Numbered from the stretch's first letter, positions 36,343 to 45,367 are shown. The stretch is DNA of 64,000 bases from Shinella lacus (GCF_010994755.1 NZ_WHSB02000008.1:1-64000); one strand, 5' to 3'. A program made the numbers and translations. The notes: generated by a model not told the origin, from the sequence alone.

Positions 36343-36782
36343 GAGCCGAGCGACCGTGCAGCGGGCGATGTCGTAGCGTTCGCGTTGCAACTGCCGCCAG
36401 ACTTTACGCGCGCCGTAGACCTGGAAGTTATCATTGAACACCCGGCGTATCTCGATCTTCAGGCCGCTATCGCTGCGGGCGCGAACCGACAGGCGGTCCA
36501 CATCCAGGCGCTTGGCGACGTTCTCGTAGTAGGTTGATGGGGCAATCGGCAAAAGCCTGCAGATCGGCTCGACCCCGAACACGCTACGGTGTTCGTCAAT
36601 GAACGAGATCATCGTTTGAAGGGGCGGTTGAGCTCCGCCATCGCGAAATAAGCAGACGCCTTGCGCAAAATCTCGTTGGCCTGACGAAGCTCGCGGTTCT
36701 CCCGCTCAAGAGCCTTCATCTTCTCGGCTGCGTCGCTCGGAAAGCCTGCTCGTTTGCCGCTGTCGACCTCGATCTTCCTCAC
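36343..36782 (-). mobile_element. IS3-family insertion sequence remnant (orfA 3' end and orfB 5' end)
   Basis: On the minus strand the last part of OrfA reads [20 protein letters not shown] then [15 protein letters not shown], typical of IS3-group OrfA. Next is the start of Orf[21 protein letters not shown], then VYGARKVWRQLQRE. The OrfB homology stops at TVARL near 36343, and OrfA begins abruptly near 36782. The catalytic DDE region is absent, so the element is dead. Its edges lie at the 3' end of the MscS gene and inside a GAF gene. Confidence 0.85.
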
Positions 36783-37219
36783 TCCGTGCCGCCAATCGAG
36801 AGCGGCACCAGCAGCACTTCCGGCAGCTCGATATTCGCGTCAGATACCCAACTGTAGGCCCATTCCGGATGACGCGCGAGCGTGGGGCGAAGAGTATCAG
36901 GTGTCACGCCACAAGGGCTGTAATTGCGCGGAGTCGTTGCACCTTCGAAGGCAGCAAGCTCTCCGCACATATGAAGCCATCGGAATGACTTGCCAGCTTC
37001 ATCATGGATGCTCAATCCTGCCGACTCGCCGCCGGTCATCTGCATCGCGAGTTGGACGAAGCGTGGAAGCACGGCATCCGGATCGATAACCATCCGTGCC
37101 GCCAGGTCCTGAATTGCAATCTTTTCCTTCAGGAAATCGGCGCGTTCGATTGGCCTGCTTTCCAGTTCGTCCGCTATGAATATCTTGGAAAAGAGGTCTT
37201 GTGGAATGTTCTGCAGCAT
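36779..37219 (-). pseudogene. GAF-domain protein truncated by the IS3 remnant
   Basis: 146 codons from ATG at 37219 (MLQNIPQDLFSKIF). The GAF domain is recognisable: FVQLAMQMTGGESAGLSIHD, then GTTPRN-like and [14 protein letters not shown]. It stops at GGTE exactly where the IS3 sequence begins, so the C-terminal part (probably a HWE histidine kinase, as in the neighbour) is lost. A TTG start at 37261 is possible but weaker. It was probably a two-component sensor facing the intact kinase at 37387. Confidence 0.75.
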
Positions 37220-37386
37220 GGTCGTGGTGCGCCCCGCCGCGCAGGAACTTTCATTTTCCAATCTCTACAGCACTAGCGCCATTCATTCCAGCGATACAGT
37301 GACTGGAACAATGGCGCGCCGAGGCTTCCCAAAGTTCGGGTGAAATGCAATGGTGTTTGTCTGGTTAAAACTCAAGAAAGCAAAGC

Positions 37387-38916
37387 GTGCCGCCGCCTCC
37401 TTACACAACAGATGCGACGCGCCTTGCAAGCCTCGCCAGTTACGACATCCTCGATACGCCACCCGAGCAAGGTTTTGACGACATCGTCGGCCTCGCGTGC
37501 CTTCTCTGTGAAACACCAGTCGCGCTCGTGAGCCTTGTTGCCGGGAACCGCCAGTGGTTCAAGGCGAGGATCGGCTTCGAGCCATGCGAGACCGATCTCG
37601 ACCGCTCGGTCTGCGCTCATGCTCTTGTCGAGGATGATCTTCTCGTTATCACAGACCTCAGGAATGACGAACGAACGCGTGAAAACCCCCTTGTTACCGG
37701 CGAGCCGCACATACGTTTCTATGCGGGAGCACCGCTTCGCGACGTTGATGGAAACGTCCTTGGCAGTCTCTGCGTCATAGACGGCACACCGCGCCCTGGA
37801 GGACTAACGGCAAGCCAGGCCGATGGACTGAGAGCCTTGGCCCGTCAGGTCATGACGCAAATGCATCTGCGAAAGGCTGTCCTGGAACGTGATACTGCGA
37901 TGTCGCGTCAGAAGGAGGGCGACCGGAAGCGGTACGAAAGCGAAGAGCAGTACCGGCTTTTGTTCGAAGCCATTGAGGATGGTTTTTGCATCGTCGAGAT
38001 GAAATTCGATGGTGACGTCCCTACCGATTATCGCTTCGTCGAGATCAATCCGGCATTTGCGACCCAGACAGGTTTGGTGGACGCTCAGGGCAAATGGATG
38101 CGCGACCTCGCTCCAAATCATGAGCAACATTGGTTCGATATTTATGGCGGCGTCGCGCTTAGTGGCGAGCCGGTGCGGTTCGAGCACGTCGCCAAAGAGT
38201 TGAGTGAACGCTGGTTTGACGTTCACGCGTTTCGCGTTGGCGACCCGAATAGCCACCGTGTCGGTATCCTCTTCACGGACAAATCTGAACGGAAGGAAGC
38301 GGAAAACCTAAAATGGCTTGCAGAGGAGGCACAGACCGTTCGCAACGAGGAACTCAGCCATCGCATGAAAAACACCTTTGCCATGGTCCAGGCGATTGCC
38401 ACGCAGACCTTGCGCAGCGTCGCCGACCGAGCCCCCGTTGATGCATTCACGGACCGGCTTCACGCGCTCTCGACCGCACATGATGTCCTTCTGCAGCAAA
38501 GTTGGTCGAATGCGAGCCTTGGTGATGTTGTTAGCGCGGTCCTCGCGAACTTCATGAGTGCGAAGAACCTGGCGGTCGATGGGCCTTCGGTTGACCTTGG
38601 TCCAAGAGCCACGCTGTCTATCTCTCTTCTTTTGCATGAACTTGCCACCAATGCGACCAAATACGGCTCACTCCTGAACCCGGACGGCCTCGTCATAGTC
38701 ACCTGGCACCTGCGAGACCTCGGCGGCGAAGATGAGCTGGTGTTCAATTGGAAAGAGAAAGGCGGACCTCCTGCCGTCGAACCGAATGGCAAGGGATTCG
38801 GTTCGAAGCTGATTCGTATGGGTTTGATTGGAACAGGTGGCGTTGACGTTCGTTTCGAACCATCGGGCTTTGAAGCCGAATTCCATGCACCACTCGCTCA
38901 GGTGCAAATGTCCTAG
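37387..38916 (+). CDS. HWE-family sensor histidine kinase with GAF and PAS domains
   Basis: 509 aa from a GTG at 37387 with AAGAAAG upstream. A GAF domain spans about 10-165 (RLASLASYDILDTPPEQGFD, ending GSLCVIDGTPRP). A PAS domain spans about 185-305 (FEAIEDGFCIVEMKF). The kinase core has the H-box ELSHRMKNTFAMVQAIA with His325 and the N-box LLLHELATNATKYGSL, then FNWKEKGGP and GFGSKLI. No membrane segment is present, so it is a soluble sensor, of the type often linked to light, redox or general stress. A receiver gene follows 17 bp downstream. Confidence 0.92.
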   Translation: MPPPPYTTDATRLASLASYDILDTPPEQGFDDIVGLACLLCETPVALVSLVAGNRQWFKARIGFEPCETDLDRSVCAHALVEDDLLVITDLRNDERTRENPLVTGEPHIRFYAGAPLRDVDGNVLGSLCVIDGTPRPGGLTASQADGLRALARQVMTQMHLRKAVLERDTAMSRQKEGDRKRYESEEQYRLLFEAIEDGFCIVEMKFDGDVPTDYRFVEINPAFATQTGLVDAQGKWMRDLAPNHEQHWFDIYGGVALSGEPVRFEHVAKELSERWFDVHAFRVGDPNSHRVGILFTDKSERKEAENLKWLAEEAQTVRNEELSHRMKNTFAMVQAIATQTLRSVADRAPVDAFTDRLHALSTAHDVLLQQSWSNASLGDVVSAVLANFMSAKNLAVDGPSVDLGPRATLSISLLLHELATNATKYGSLLNPDGLVIVTWHLRDLGGEDELVFNWKEKGGPPAVEPNGKGFGSKLIRMGLIGTGGVDVRFEPSGFEAEFHAPLAQVQMS

Positions 38917-38933
38917 AGCGACGGAGCATTCTT

Positions 38934-39293
38934 ATGTCCTCAGCAATCATTCTTGTGGTCGAAGACGAGCCTCTTCTGCGGATGGCCGCGATAGATTTGA
39001 TTGAATCGGCTGGGTTCGAAGCAGTGGAAGCTGCCGATGCCACTCAGGCGGTGGAAATTCTGCAAAACCGTCTGGATATCTCGATTGTATTTACCGACAT
39101 CGATATGCCGGGCGGTATCGACGGACTGTGTCTCGCCGCCATGATACGCGACCGTTGGCCGCCCATTCATGTGATCATCACCTCCGGCCACACCAAACCA
39201 CCACAGGGTAGCTTGCCGTCGGACGTGGTGTTCTTTTCCAAGCCTTATCGCGAAGAAGAGGTAATTGCGACGATGATGCGAATGGCGGCGTAG
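38934..39293 (+). CDS. Single-domain response regulator
   Basis: 119 aa, only a receiver domain. The acidic pocket (VVEDEP), phosphoacceptor Asp55 (VFTDIDMPGG) and Lys103 (FFSKPYREEEV) are present. It is the likely partner of the HWE kinase 17 bp upstream and probably passes phosphate to another protein. No output domain is present. Confidence 0.92.
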   Translation: MSSAIILVVEDEPLLRMAAIDLIESAGFEAVEAADATQAVEILQNRLDISIVFTDIDMPGGIDGLCLAAMIRDRWPPIHVIITSGHTKPPQGSLPSDVVFFSKPYREEEVIATMMRMAA

Positions 39294-39638
39294 TCTCGAC
39301 ATCCGAGCTCTTGGAGAAGTTCAGCCCCGTCAGGGATTGGCTACGGCCGCTCGACAAGGTGCCAACGAGCCACCGCTTACGAAAAACTTTGCACAAAGGG
39401 AGATCGATTGCCCGACAGCTGCGGCGTGGAAACGCTGTTGACGGGAACCGGTTGCGGCCGATGCGTCGATTAAAAGGGCCGCCTTCCTCCAGAAACCGGA
39501 CCCCGTACGACCTTCGCGCGCAGCAAACAGACACGCGTTGAAACGGGCTTTCCAGGCCACACTAACAGTTTGTGAGGATGGAGCTTGTTTCTGGGAATGG
39601 GCAGCTTGTTCGCATTATTTATTGACACGCCAACACGC
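39294..39638. other. 345-bp stretch without a recognised gene
   Basis: It follows the response-regulator stop. Overlapping short frames on both strands show no family resemblance, and no strong hairpin was noticed. Confidence 0.4.
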
Positions 39639-39914
39639 TCACGGAAGCAACCTTAGGCTTTCCAGCCGCCTGCCCCGATGCCCGTTCATAATTTCTACAG
39701 CCCGCTTGGAAATGGCCTGGGCCGTATCAACCAACGGCCAAAAGCCCGTAACTCTCTGGATATCGCGGGCGGCCAGCAGATACATTTCTTTGGGAACTGT
39801 TTGGTCGCTCGAAAGAGGGGCATATTCCTTGCAGACACCGGCAACCGTCTTAAGTGAAAGACCGAGCTTTTGCGCGATTGCGACATAGGTCAGGCGGTGT
39901 GCGCAAAGCGCCAA
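39639..39914 (-). CDS. Possible small DNA-binding protein, unrecognised
   Basis: Up to 91 aa with a TTG start at 39914; no good ribosome site. The segment LTYVAIAQKLGLSLKTVAGV looks like a helix-turn-helix and the rest (MYLLAARDIQRVTGFWPLVD, then TAQAISKRAVEIM) has natural-looking helices. It may be a small regulator or the remains of a longer gene. Evidence is composition and one motif only. Confidence 0.35.
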   Translation of the reverse strand: MALCAHRLTYVAIAQKLGLSLKTVAGVCKEYAPLSSDQTVPKEMYLLAARDIQRVTGFWPLVDTAQAISKRAVEIMNGHRGRRLESLRLLP

Positions 39915-39981
39915 AATGCTCTGATCCAGTATGATTGCGTGATTGAAAGAGGCTTTCTACAGAGCGCTGGTTCGGGTCCCA

Positions 39982-41025
39982 TCAAGCGCGAGATCGCCCG
40001 TCTGGCGATCTCGCTGAATTTGATCTTTTCGACGCCGTCGATGACGGCCGGACGACAAGGGTGGGCGGGGCGAGTGCCTGCGGCGTGGTCGCTCCGTCTC
40101 CCAGATGCGCTAGAAGTAAATCGACCGCGGCGGCTGCGACGTGATCGAGGTGAAGGTCGACTGCGGTGAGCGGAGGCGTCGCCAGTTTGGCGCGCATGCC
40201 GTCGTAGCGGGTGGCAAGGCGGAGGTCTTCAGGAACTCTGCGACCCAAAGCCCGCGCCGCGTCCAGAACGCCGGTCGCGAAGGCATCGACCGGCACGCAT
40301 AGGGCCGAAATGGAGGGTTCTGCGCGCAGGAGGCGTTCGGCGGCTTCGGCGGCAGCCTGCTCACCGCCATTTTCATCTATCCGGATAGCGGTGGGGGAGG
40401 CGCCTGTCTCCTCTATCCGCGCCGCATAGGCGGCTTCCATCTCGATATAGGAGTTGCGCCGCTGCTGGCCGGTGATCAGGCCGACATTGCTGTTGCCGGA
40501 AAAGAGATGATCAAGCAGAAGCCGCGCCGTCGCACCGCTCTGCAGGTCCACGAAAGGCAGGTCGTCCCGACCCGGCGCGCGGCCGATGCACACGATATTC
40601 ACGCCGCGATCGGAAAAGAAGTCCAGGACCGGATCGTCACGCTCCGGCTCCACGACGATCGCGCCGTCCACTTCGAGCGCTTCCAGGCTGTCACGGGGCC
40701 CAAGTGGCGGCACGAGACAAAGGGATATGCCGCGTGAAAAGGCGGTGACGGCTGCGGCTGCGGCGATTTCCATCAGGAAGCCCAGCCGGGAGGGGCCTGC
40801 GGCTACGGCGAACGGCATGGATGAGACGAGGGCGATGGATCCTGCCCGTCCGGTTCGCAAACGCTGGGCGCGGTGATTGGGACGGTACCCGATCTCCTCT
40901 GCGAGCGCTTCGATGCGCCTGCGCGTTTCCGGCTCGACATGCCGCCGTCCGCTGAAGGCATGCGACACGGTGGTGACGGATACGCCTGCGGCGCGCGCAA
41001 GGTCGGTGATTGTCGGTTTTCCCAT
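39982..41025 (-). CDS. LacI-family transcriptional repressor
   Basis: 347 aa from ATG at 41025, with GGAGG four bases upstream. The LacI headpiece is clear: PTITDLARAAGVSVTTVSHA then FSGRRHVEPETRRRIEALAE and IGYRPNHRAQRL. The periplasmic-binding-protein-like core follows (AIVVEPERDDPVLDFF, DLQSGATARLLLDHL, RYDGMRAKLATPPLTAVDLH). It is divergent from the permease gene, and two identical palindromes lie in the 139-bp gap. It probably represses its own gene and the permease operon until a purine-like inducer binds. Confidence 0.93.
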   Translation of the reverse strand: MGKPTITDLARAAGVSVTTVSHAFSGRRHVEPETRRRIEALAEEIGYRPNHRAQRLRTGRAGSIALVSSMPFAVAAGPSRLGFLMEIAAAAAVTAFSRGISLCLVPPLGPRDSLEALEVDGAIVVEPERDDPVLDFFSDRGVNIVCIGRAPGRDDLPFVDLQSGATARLLLDHLFSGNSNVGLITGQQRRNSYIEMEAAYAARIEETGASPTAIRIDENGGEQAAAEAAERLLRAEPSISALCVPVDAFATGVLDAARALGRRVPEDLRLATRYDGMRAKLATPPLTAVDLHLDHVAAAAVDLLLAHLGDGATTPQALAPPTLVVRPSSTASKRSNSARSPDGRSRA

Positions 41026-41069
41026 GATGCCTCCAGCGGCATTCGTCCTAGCACGTCGAAAGCGTTCAA

Positions 41070-41083
41070 GCAAAACGATTTGC
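41070..41083. promoter_or_regulatory. LacI-type operator, copy 1
   Basis: GCAAAACGATTTGC, an imperfect palindrome with the central CG usual for LacI operators. An identical copy lies at 41117-41130; the centres are 47 bp apart. Copy 1 lies nearer the repressor gene. Confidence 0.75.
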
Positions 41084-41116
41084 AAAAGGTAAAAAGCGTG
41101 ATAGGAAACGCGCAAT

Positions 41117-41130
41117 GCAAAACGATTTGC
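41117..41130. promoter_or_regulatory. LacI-type operator, copy 2
   Basis: GCAAAACGATTTGC, identical to the copy at 41070-41083, 34 bp before the permease ATG. The pair could allow looping or control of the two divergent promoters. Confidence 0.75.
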
Positions 41131-41164
41131 ATAAGCGGCTTGAGGAGGCCGGGAGGAGGAAATC

Positions 41165-42532
41165 ATGAAAAGTGAATGGAATAGCGTGGTCGATCCAGCC
41201 GACGAGAAGCTGCCTTTGCGCAGCCTGATGCTGTTTGGCCTGCAACATGTGTTGGTGATGGCAGCGTCGCCGATCACCGCAGTCTTTCTCGTCAGCAAGG
41301 CGCTCGGTTTTTCCGACGCGGTGACGGTATCGTTGATCAGTGCAACATTCTTCGTCTGCGGTCTGGGCTCGATGCTGCAGAGCTTCGGACCGAAGGGGTT
41401 TGGCGCGCGTCTGCCATTCGTCATGGTACCCGGTGGTGCGCCTATCGCCATTTTTCTGGCGATCGCGCAGCAGACGGATGTTCAGACGGCCGTCGGCGCG
41501 GTCATCATGACGGCGCTGTTCTACTTTCTCGCTCTGCCGGTCTTTCGCCGGCTGCTCCGATATTTTCCGCCGATCGTCGTTGGAACCATGCTTCTGCTGG
41601 TCTCCGTCAATCTCGTGCGCATCTATGGCGTGACGATTACCGGCAAACCCGGAACGGAGGGTTTTGCCGCGCCGGTCGAAGTGGGGCTCGCTCTCATTAC
41701 AATCGTTCTCACGATCATCGCCGCGCGCGTCTTTTCCGGCACGCTTCAGCGGTTGGCCGTCATGCTCGGCCTTGTCGGGGGCTCGCTCGTCGCGTTTGCG
41801 CTCGGCCATATCGACATGTCCGGCGTGTTTTCCGGCCCCGTGATTGCCGTTCCGCAGTTGTTTCCCTTCGGCATGCCGAAATTCGATCTCATCGCCGCCA
41901 TTCCATTGATCGTTTTCTCGATCATTTCCATGGCGGAAGCGACCGGCCAAACCATTGCGACGGCCGAGATTGTCGGGCGGCGTGGTGACGCGCATGCCAT
42001 CGTCCCGGCAACCATTCGTGGCGACGCGCTGATGTCGCTGGTCGGCGGCCTGTTCGGCACATCGCTGATCATCACCAGCGGCGAGAATGTCGGCATCGTG
42101 CGGGCGACCAATGTCAAATCGCGCTATGTGACGGCGATGGCCGGTGCGATTCTCGTGTTGATCGCCCTGTTTGCACCGATCGGACGTATGGCGACGGCCT
42201 TGCCGGAGGCAGTTGTCGGCGGCACGGCGGTGATCGTGTTCTCCATCATTGGCGTCATCGGCATCGATCTCCTGCGCCGCGTCGATCTGCGGGAGCATGG
42301 GCCGATGTTCACGCTCGCCTCCGCGCTGTCGCTCGGGCTGCTGCCGATCTTAGTGCCGGGTGTCTACAGTCAATTCCCGCAGTGGGTCCAGATGATCCTC
42401 GGCAATGGTCTTGCCGCCGGCACCATCACGGCCGTCGTCGTCAATGCCCTCTTTTCCAATCACGGCGCCGGCCGGAATTCCGAAGAAAAGGCGCCTTCCC
42501 TGCAAAGCACCGCCCAAGGAGCAAGCGAGTGA
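41165..42532 (+). CDS. NCS2-family purine/uracil permease
   Basis: 455 aa. GGGAGGAGG precedes the ATG. The family motifs are seen: LMLFGLQHVLVMAASPITAV, then MAEATGQTIATAEIVGRR and GGLFGTSLIITSGENVGIVR, with about 12 to 14 membrane segments. NCS2 proteins bring in xanthine, uric acid, guanine or uracil with protons. The SENVGIV-type motif favours a purine or pyrimidine base. It shares an operon with an amidohydrolase (GTGA overlap), suggesting import followed by deamination. Confidence 0.92.
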   Translation: MKSEWNSVVDPADEKLPLRSLMLFGLQHVLVMAASPITAVFLVSKALGFSDAVTVSLISATFFVCGLGSMLQSFGPKGFGARLPFVMVPGGAPIAIFLAIAQQTDVQTAVGAVIMTALFYFLALPVFRRLLRYFPPIVVGTMLLLVSVNLVRIYGVTITGKPGTEGFAAPVEVGLALITIVLTIIAARVFSGTLQRLAVMLGLVGGSLVAFALGHIDMSGVFSGPVIAVPQLFPFGMPKFDLIAAIPLIVFSIISMAEATGQTIATAEIVGRRGDAHAIVPATIRGDALMSLVGGLFGTSLIITSGENVGIVRATNVKSRYVTAMAGAILVLIALFAPIGRMATALPEAVVGGTAVIVFSIIGVIGIDLLRRVDLREHGPMFTLASALSLGLLPILVPGVYSQFPQWVQMILGNGLAAGTITAVVVNALFSNHGAGRNSEEKAPSLQSTAQGASE

Positions 42533-43929
42533 GCGCGATCCGCGAAAAACTGTCCAGAACCGGTGATCTCCTCCTGCATCCCGGTCAGGTTCTGCTGCCG
42601 GAAGGGCCCTGCGCCAGCATGGCCGTGGTCGTGCGAGGCGGAACGTTCAACAGGATCGATACCGTAGAGATCGTGGCGCGAGACTATCCGGATCTGACGC
42701 CGGTCGATCTGCCCGATCACCTGCTGATGCCGGGCTTCGTCGACACGCATACGCATCTCACCCAGTCGCTCGGCAAGTCACTGGTCTTCGGTGAGCCGTC
42801 GGAAATTTTCCGGCGAATCTGGGTGCCGCTGGAGGGCAGCCTGGACGAGCGCATGGTCTATCTCTCGGCGAAACTCGCCGCGCTCGAATGCCTGCGGGGC
42901 GGTTTCACCACCGCGGTCGATGCCGGTACGCGTTCGCAGGGCCATGTCGGCGCGCTGGTCCGGGCAGCACGGGAGGTTGGGCTTCGCAGCGTGGTGGGCT
43001 TCATCTGCAACGACCTTGGCGGAACCGCGCAGATACCTGACGCCGACGTCATTTTGAGCCAGGCCGAAGAACATCTCGCGACCTACAGGCAGGATTCGTT
43101 GATCCATCCGTCGCTCGCGATCTCCATTCCGGAAGCAGCGAGCGACGGAATGCTGAAGGCGGTGTCCGACATGGCGGCGGCGAACGGGGTCGTGTTCCAG
43201 ACGCATGTCAACGAACACCTCGTCGCCGTCGAGCGCTCTCTCGTGGCGCGTGGGCACCGGCCGATCGACCATCTGGCCCATCTCGGAGCGCTCGGTTCCC
43301 ACGTCCTGCTTGCGCACTCGACGCTCATCACGCCGCATGAACTCAACCTCCTGCAGAAGACCGATACCGCCGTCGCCTACAATCCGGTGGCGAGCCTCTG
43401 GAAAGGGAATGCGGTGGCGCCGGCACTGCAGATGGCGGCACTCGGCATTCGCTTCGGGCTGGGCACGGATGGAACGCGCGCCGATGGCTTCCGGCTGATG
43501 GATGCGGGCGAGGGGCTGCAACGCGCCGGTTTCGGCCTCATGACGGGTGATTCGTCCTGCGGTGGCGGCTGGCTCTGGCTCGATCGAGCGACGACGGGCG
43601 CCGCGAACGCCGCCGGTCTTTCGGGCCTGACCGGCGCTATCGTCGAGGGACTTGCCGCCGATTTTCTGCTCGTCGATCTCGACCGGCCGGAGTTCACGCC
43701 CACGCATGATCTGATGTGGGAACTTGTGCGCTACGGCAACCGAGACCAGATCGACGCCGTCTTCACCGGCGGGCAGCTACGGCTGTGGCAGGGCTGGCCG
43801 GTCGATTGGGATGCGCGAGCCTTGCTGGCAGAGGTGCGCGGCGATACGGCCGCCACCATCGCGAAAGCGCCGATCCAGCGCATTCACCCGGTTTCGCAAA
43901 CCCATCGCAGTCTCGGACACTATCAATGA
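42529..43929 (+). CDS. Amidohydrolase, guanine/cytosine deaminase-like (ATZ/TRZ type)
   Basis: 466 aa from GTG at 42529, which overlaps the permease stop and has AAGGAG eight bases upstream. Metal ligands of the superfamily are present: DTHTHLTQSLGKS (HxH), FQTHVNEH, LLAHSTLI and GLGTDGTRADGFRLMDAGEG. It is probably a cytoplasmic hydrolase that deaminates a heterocyclic base imported by the linked permease; the exact substrate is unknown. ATGA overlap with the downstream TSUP gene makes a tight three-gene operon under LacI control. Confidence 0.85.
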   Translation: MSAIREKLSRTGDLLLHPGQVLLPEGPCASMAVVVRGGTFNRIDTVEIVARDYPDLTPVDLPDHLLMPGFVDTHTHLTQSLGKSLVFGEPSEIFRRIWVPLEGSLDERMVYLSAKLAALECLRGGFTTAVDAGTRSQGHVGALVRAAREVGLRSVVGFICNDLGGTAQIPDADVILSQAEEHLATYRQDSLIHPSLAISIPEAASDGMLKAVSDMAAANGVVFQTHVNEHLVAVERSLVARGHRPIDHLAHLGALGSHVLLAHSTLITPHELNLLQKTDTAVAYNPVASLWKGNAVAPALQMAALGIRFGLGTDGTRADGFRLMDAGEGLQRAGFGLMTGDSSCGGGWLWLDRATTGAANAAGLSGLTGAIVEGLAADFLLVDLDRPEFTPTHDLMWELVRYGNRDQIDAVFTGGQLRLWQGWPVDWDARALLAEVRGDTAATIAKAPIQRIHPVSQTHRSLGHYQ

Positions 43930-44633
43930 GCATGAGCCTCCTCGCCATCCTGGCGATCGTGACCTTCATTTCCGCTTTCATCCAGGGATCGCTCGGAATT
44001 GGCTTCGCGCTGATCGTCGCGCCTGTCGTCGGGATGCTGAAACCCGACCTCCTGCCCGTTACCCTATTGCTGCTGATGCTGCCGCTCAATCTGCATGTTG
44101 CGGTGCGTGAGCGCGACCATGTCGACTGGTCGGGCGCCAAATGGATTACGGTCGGTCGCTTTGCGGGTACGTTCGCAGGTCTATGGCTGCTGGCTGCCCT
44201 TTCGGTCGACCAACTCGACCTCGCCGTCGGCATCTTCACGGTGGTTGCCGCGGGTGCGGCCCTGGTCGCCCCGCCGTTCTCGCCGAACAAGCCGAGCGCC
44301 CTGGGCGTCGGCCTGTTTACCGGCGTGACCGAAACCGCCACCGGCATCGGCGGACCGCCGCTCGCTCTTCTTTACCAGCACGCCAAAGCGCCGGTTCTGC
44401 GGGCGACAGTTGCGCTTTGCTTCTTCGTCGGCGAGATCATGTCGCTGGTCGTATTGGCTTTTTCCGGGCGCATCGGGTCCGAACAGCTACTGGCCGCGCT
44501 CTACCTGACGCCGCCGGTCCTCCTGGGCAGCGCCGCCTCCCGACTGGCGCATCACCGCATCGGCGGGCGCGGGCTGCGGCTCGGCGTACTGGCATTCGCC
44601 ATCGTGAGCGGGCTGTTTCTTATCCTGCGCTGA
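43926..44633 (+). CDS. TSUP-family transporter (TauE/SafE type)
   Basis: 235 aa. The first half begins MSMSLLAILAIVTFISAFIQ then GSLGIGFALIVAPVVGMLKP; the second repeat has GVTETATGIGGPPLALLYQ. These are the two TSUP half-motifs, with about eight membrane segments. TSUP proteins move sulfite, sulfonates or small organic acids. Here the gene is translationally coupled to an amidohydrolase, so it may export or import an acid product. The substrate is not known. Confidence 0.88.
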   Translation: MSMSLLAILAIVTFISAFIQGSLGIGFALIVAPVVGMLKPDLLPVTLLLLMLPLNLHVAVRERDHVDWSGAKWITVGRFAGTFAGLWLLAALSVDQLDLAVGIFTVVAAGAALVAPPFSPNKPSALGVGLFTGVTETATGIGGPPLALLYQHAKAPVLRATVALCFFVGEIMSLVVLAFSGRIGSEQLLAALYLTPPVLLGSAASRLAHHRIGGRGLRLGVLAFAIVSGLFLILR

Positions 44634-44903
44634 AGCTTGATTGGCCGCGCAATAGGGGACCGATACTCCGTTCATGGTCGACCGTCAGCGCCGAGCTGCG
44701 GAAAATGTTGTCTACCACAGTGTGTTTCGTGCCGCCCATTCTCGGAAATGGCTTTCAAGTGCTTTGTTCGAGAACATTTTATGCTTCCATTCGCGTGCAT
44801 CGCAGTACCTAATTCGACTTTGAAAGCTCCCAGCCCGTCGACCAGACCCGTTTACGGGGACTGACGTCAGAGGTTCCTGCTTGTGAGGGGTGGGGATTCG
44901 AGC
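44634..44903. other. 270-bp non-coding stretch before the recombinase scar
   Basis: No gene is supported. Short frames show no family. It separates the LacI-controlled operon from the mobile-element scars. Confidence 0.4.
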
Positions 44904-45122
44904 TTACGCGGCCTTCCAAATCTGATTGAGGATTTTGGCGGCCAGTGCAGCGTTGTCTTGTGGCAGGAAATGACCGTAGTGTTGCTGCACGACATCGGGC
45001 GTGCCTTGAATGGCATAGCTCGCCTGCTCGTAGAACCCGGTCTGCTTCAGAATATGCGTCGCAAGAATGTCCCGCGGGTTATGCGGGCCATGCAGCAGCA
45101 AGCCCTTGTTGCACCTCGCCCT
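44904..45122 (-). pseudogene. C-terminal remnant of a tyrosine recombinase (integrase)
   Basis: About 70 codons on the minus strand carry the end of a site-specific recombinase: HGPHNPRDILATHILKQTG (box II HxxR), then YEQASYAIQGTPDVVQQHYG with the catalytic Tyr in QHYGHF, and a closing KILNQIWKAA. The N-terminal part and box I Arg are missing; the frame joins directly to an IS5 fragment near 45123. It is a broken copy and inactive. Confidence 0.75.
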
Positions 45123-45320
45123 GCGTAGGGATTGTAGCGCTCGTGGACAAAGGGATCCATAGTTTGACTGCTGCGATGGTGCCCAAGCCAAGGTAGGATT
45201 TCTTGGTCTTGTCATAGCGGGTAGCAACGCGCCGCCAGTTCTTGAGCTTGTTGAAGAGCCGTTCGACCTGGTTGCGCCATTTGTATTTGGCTTTGAGTGA
45301 CGCATTACGTTTTACTCAGA
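45123..45320 (-). mobile_element. IS5-family transposase C-terminal remnant
   Basis: On the minus strand the sequence encodes KANYKWRNQVERLFNKLKNW then RRVATRYDKTKKSYLGLGTI and AAVKLWIP, the typical C-terminus of IS5-group transposases. Only this end remains; it abuts the recombinase remnant. Boundaries are approximate. Confidence 0.75.
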
Positions 45321-45344
45321 TGCGGTTGTATATCGGTGCCTAGA

Positions 45345-45367
45345 AATGCACATCAAACCTGTGCATT
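45345..45367. repeat. Perfect inverted repeat near the IS5 scar
   Basis: AATGCACA-TCAAACC-TGTGCATT: 8-bp perfect arms, 7-base spacer. It may be an operator or an old element end. Confidence 0.5.

Noticed and set aside
39982-40040. Long Ser/Arg-rich tail of the LacI protein as a frameshift sign
   Set aside because: The tail is short and disordered; the repressor core is complete before it, so no frameshift is needed.
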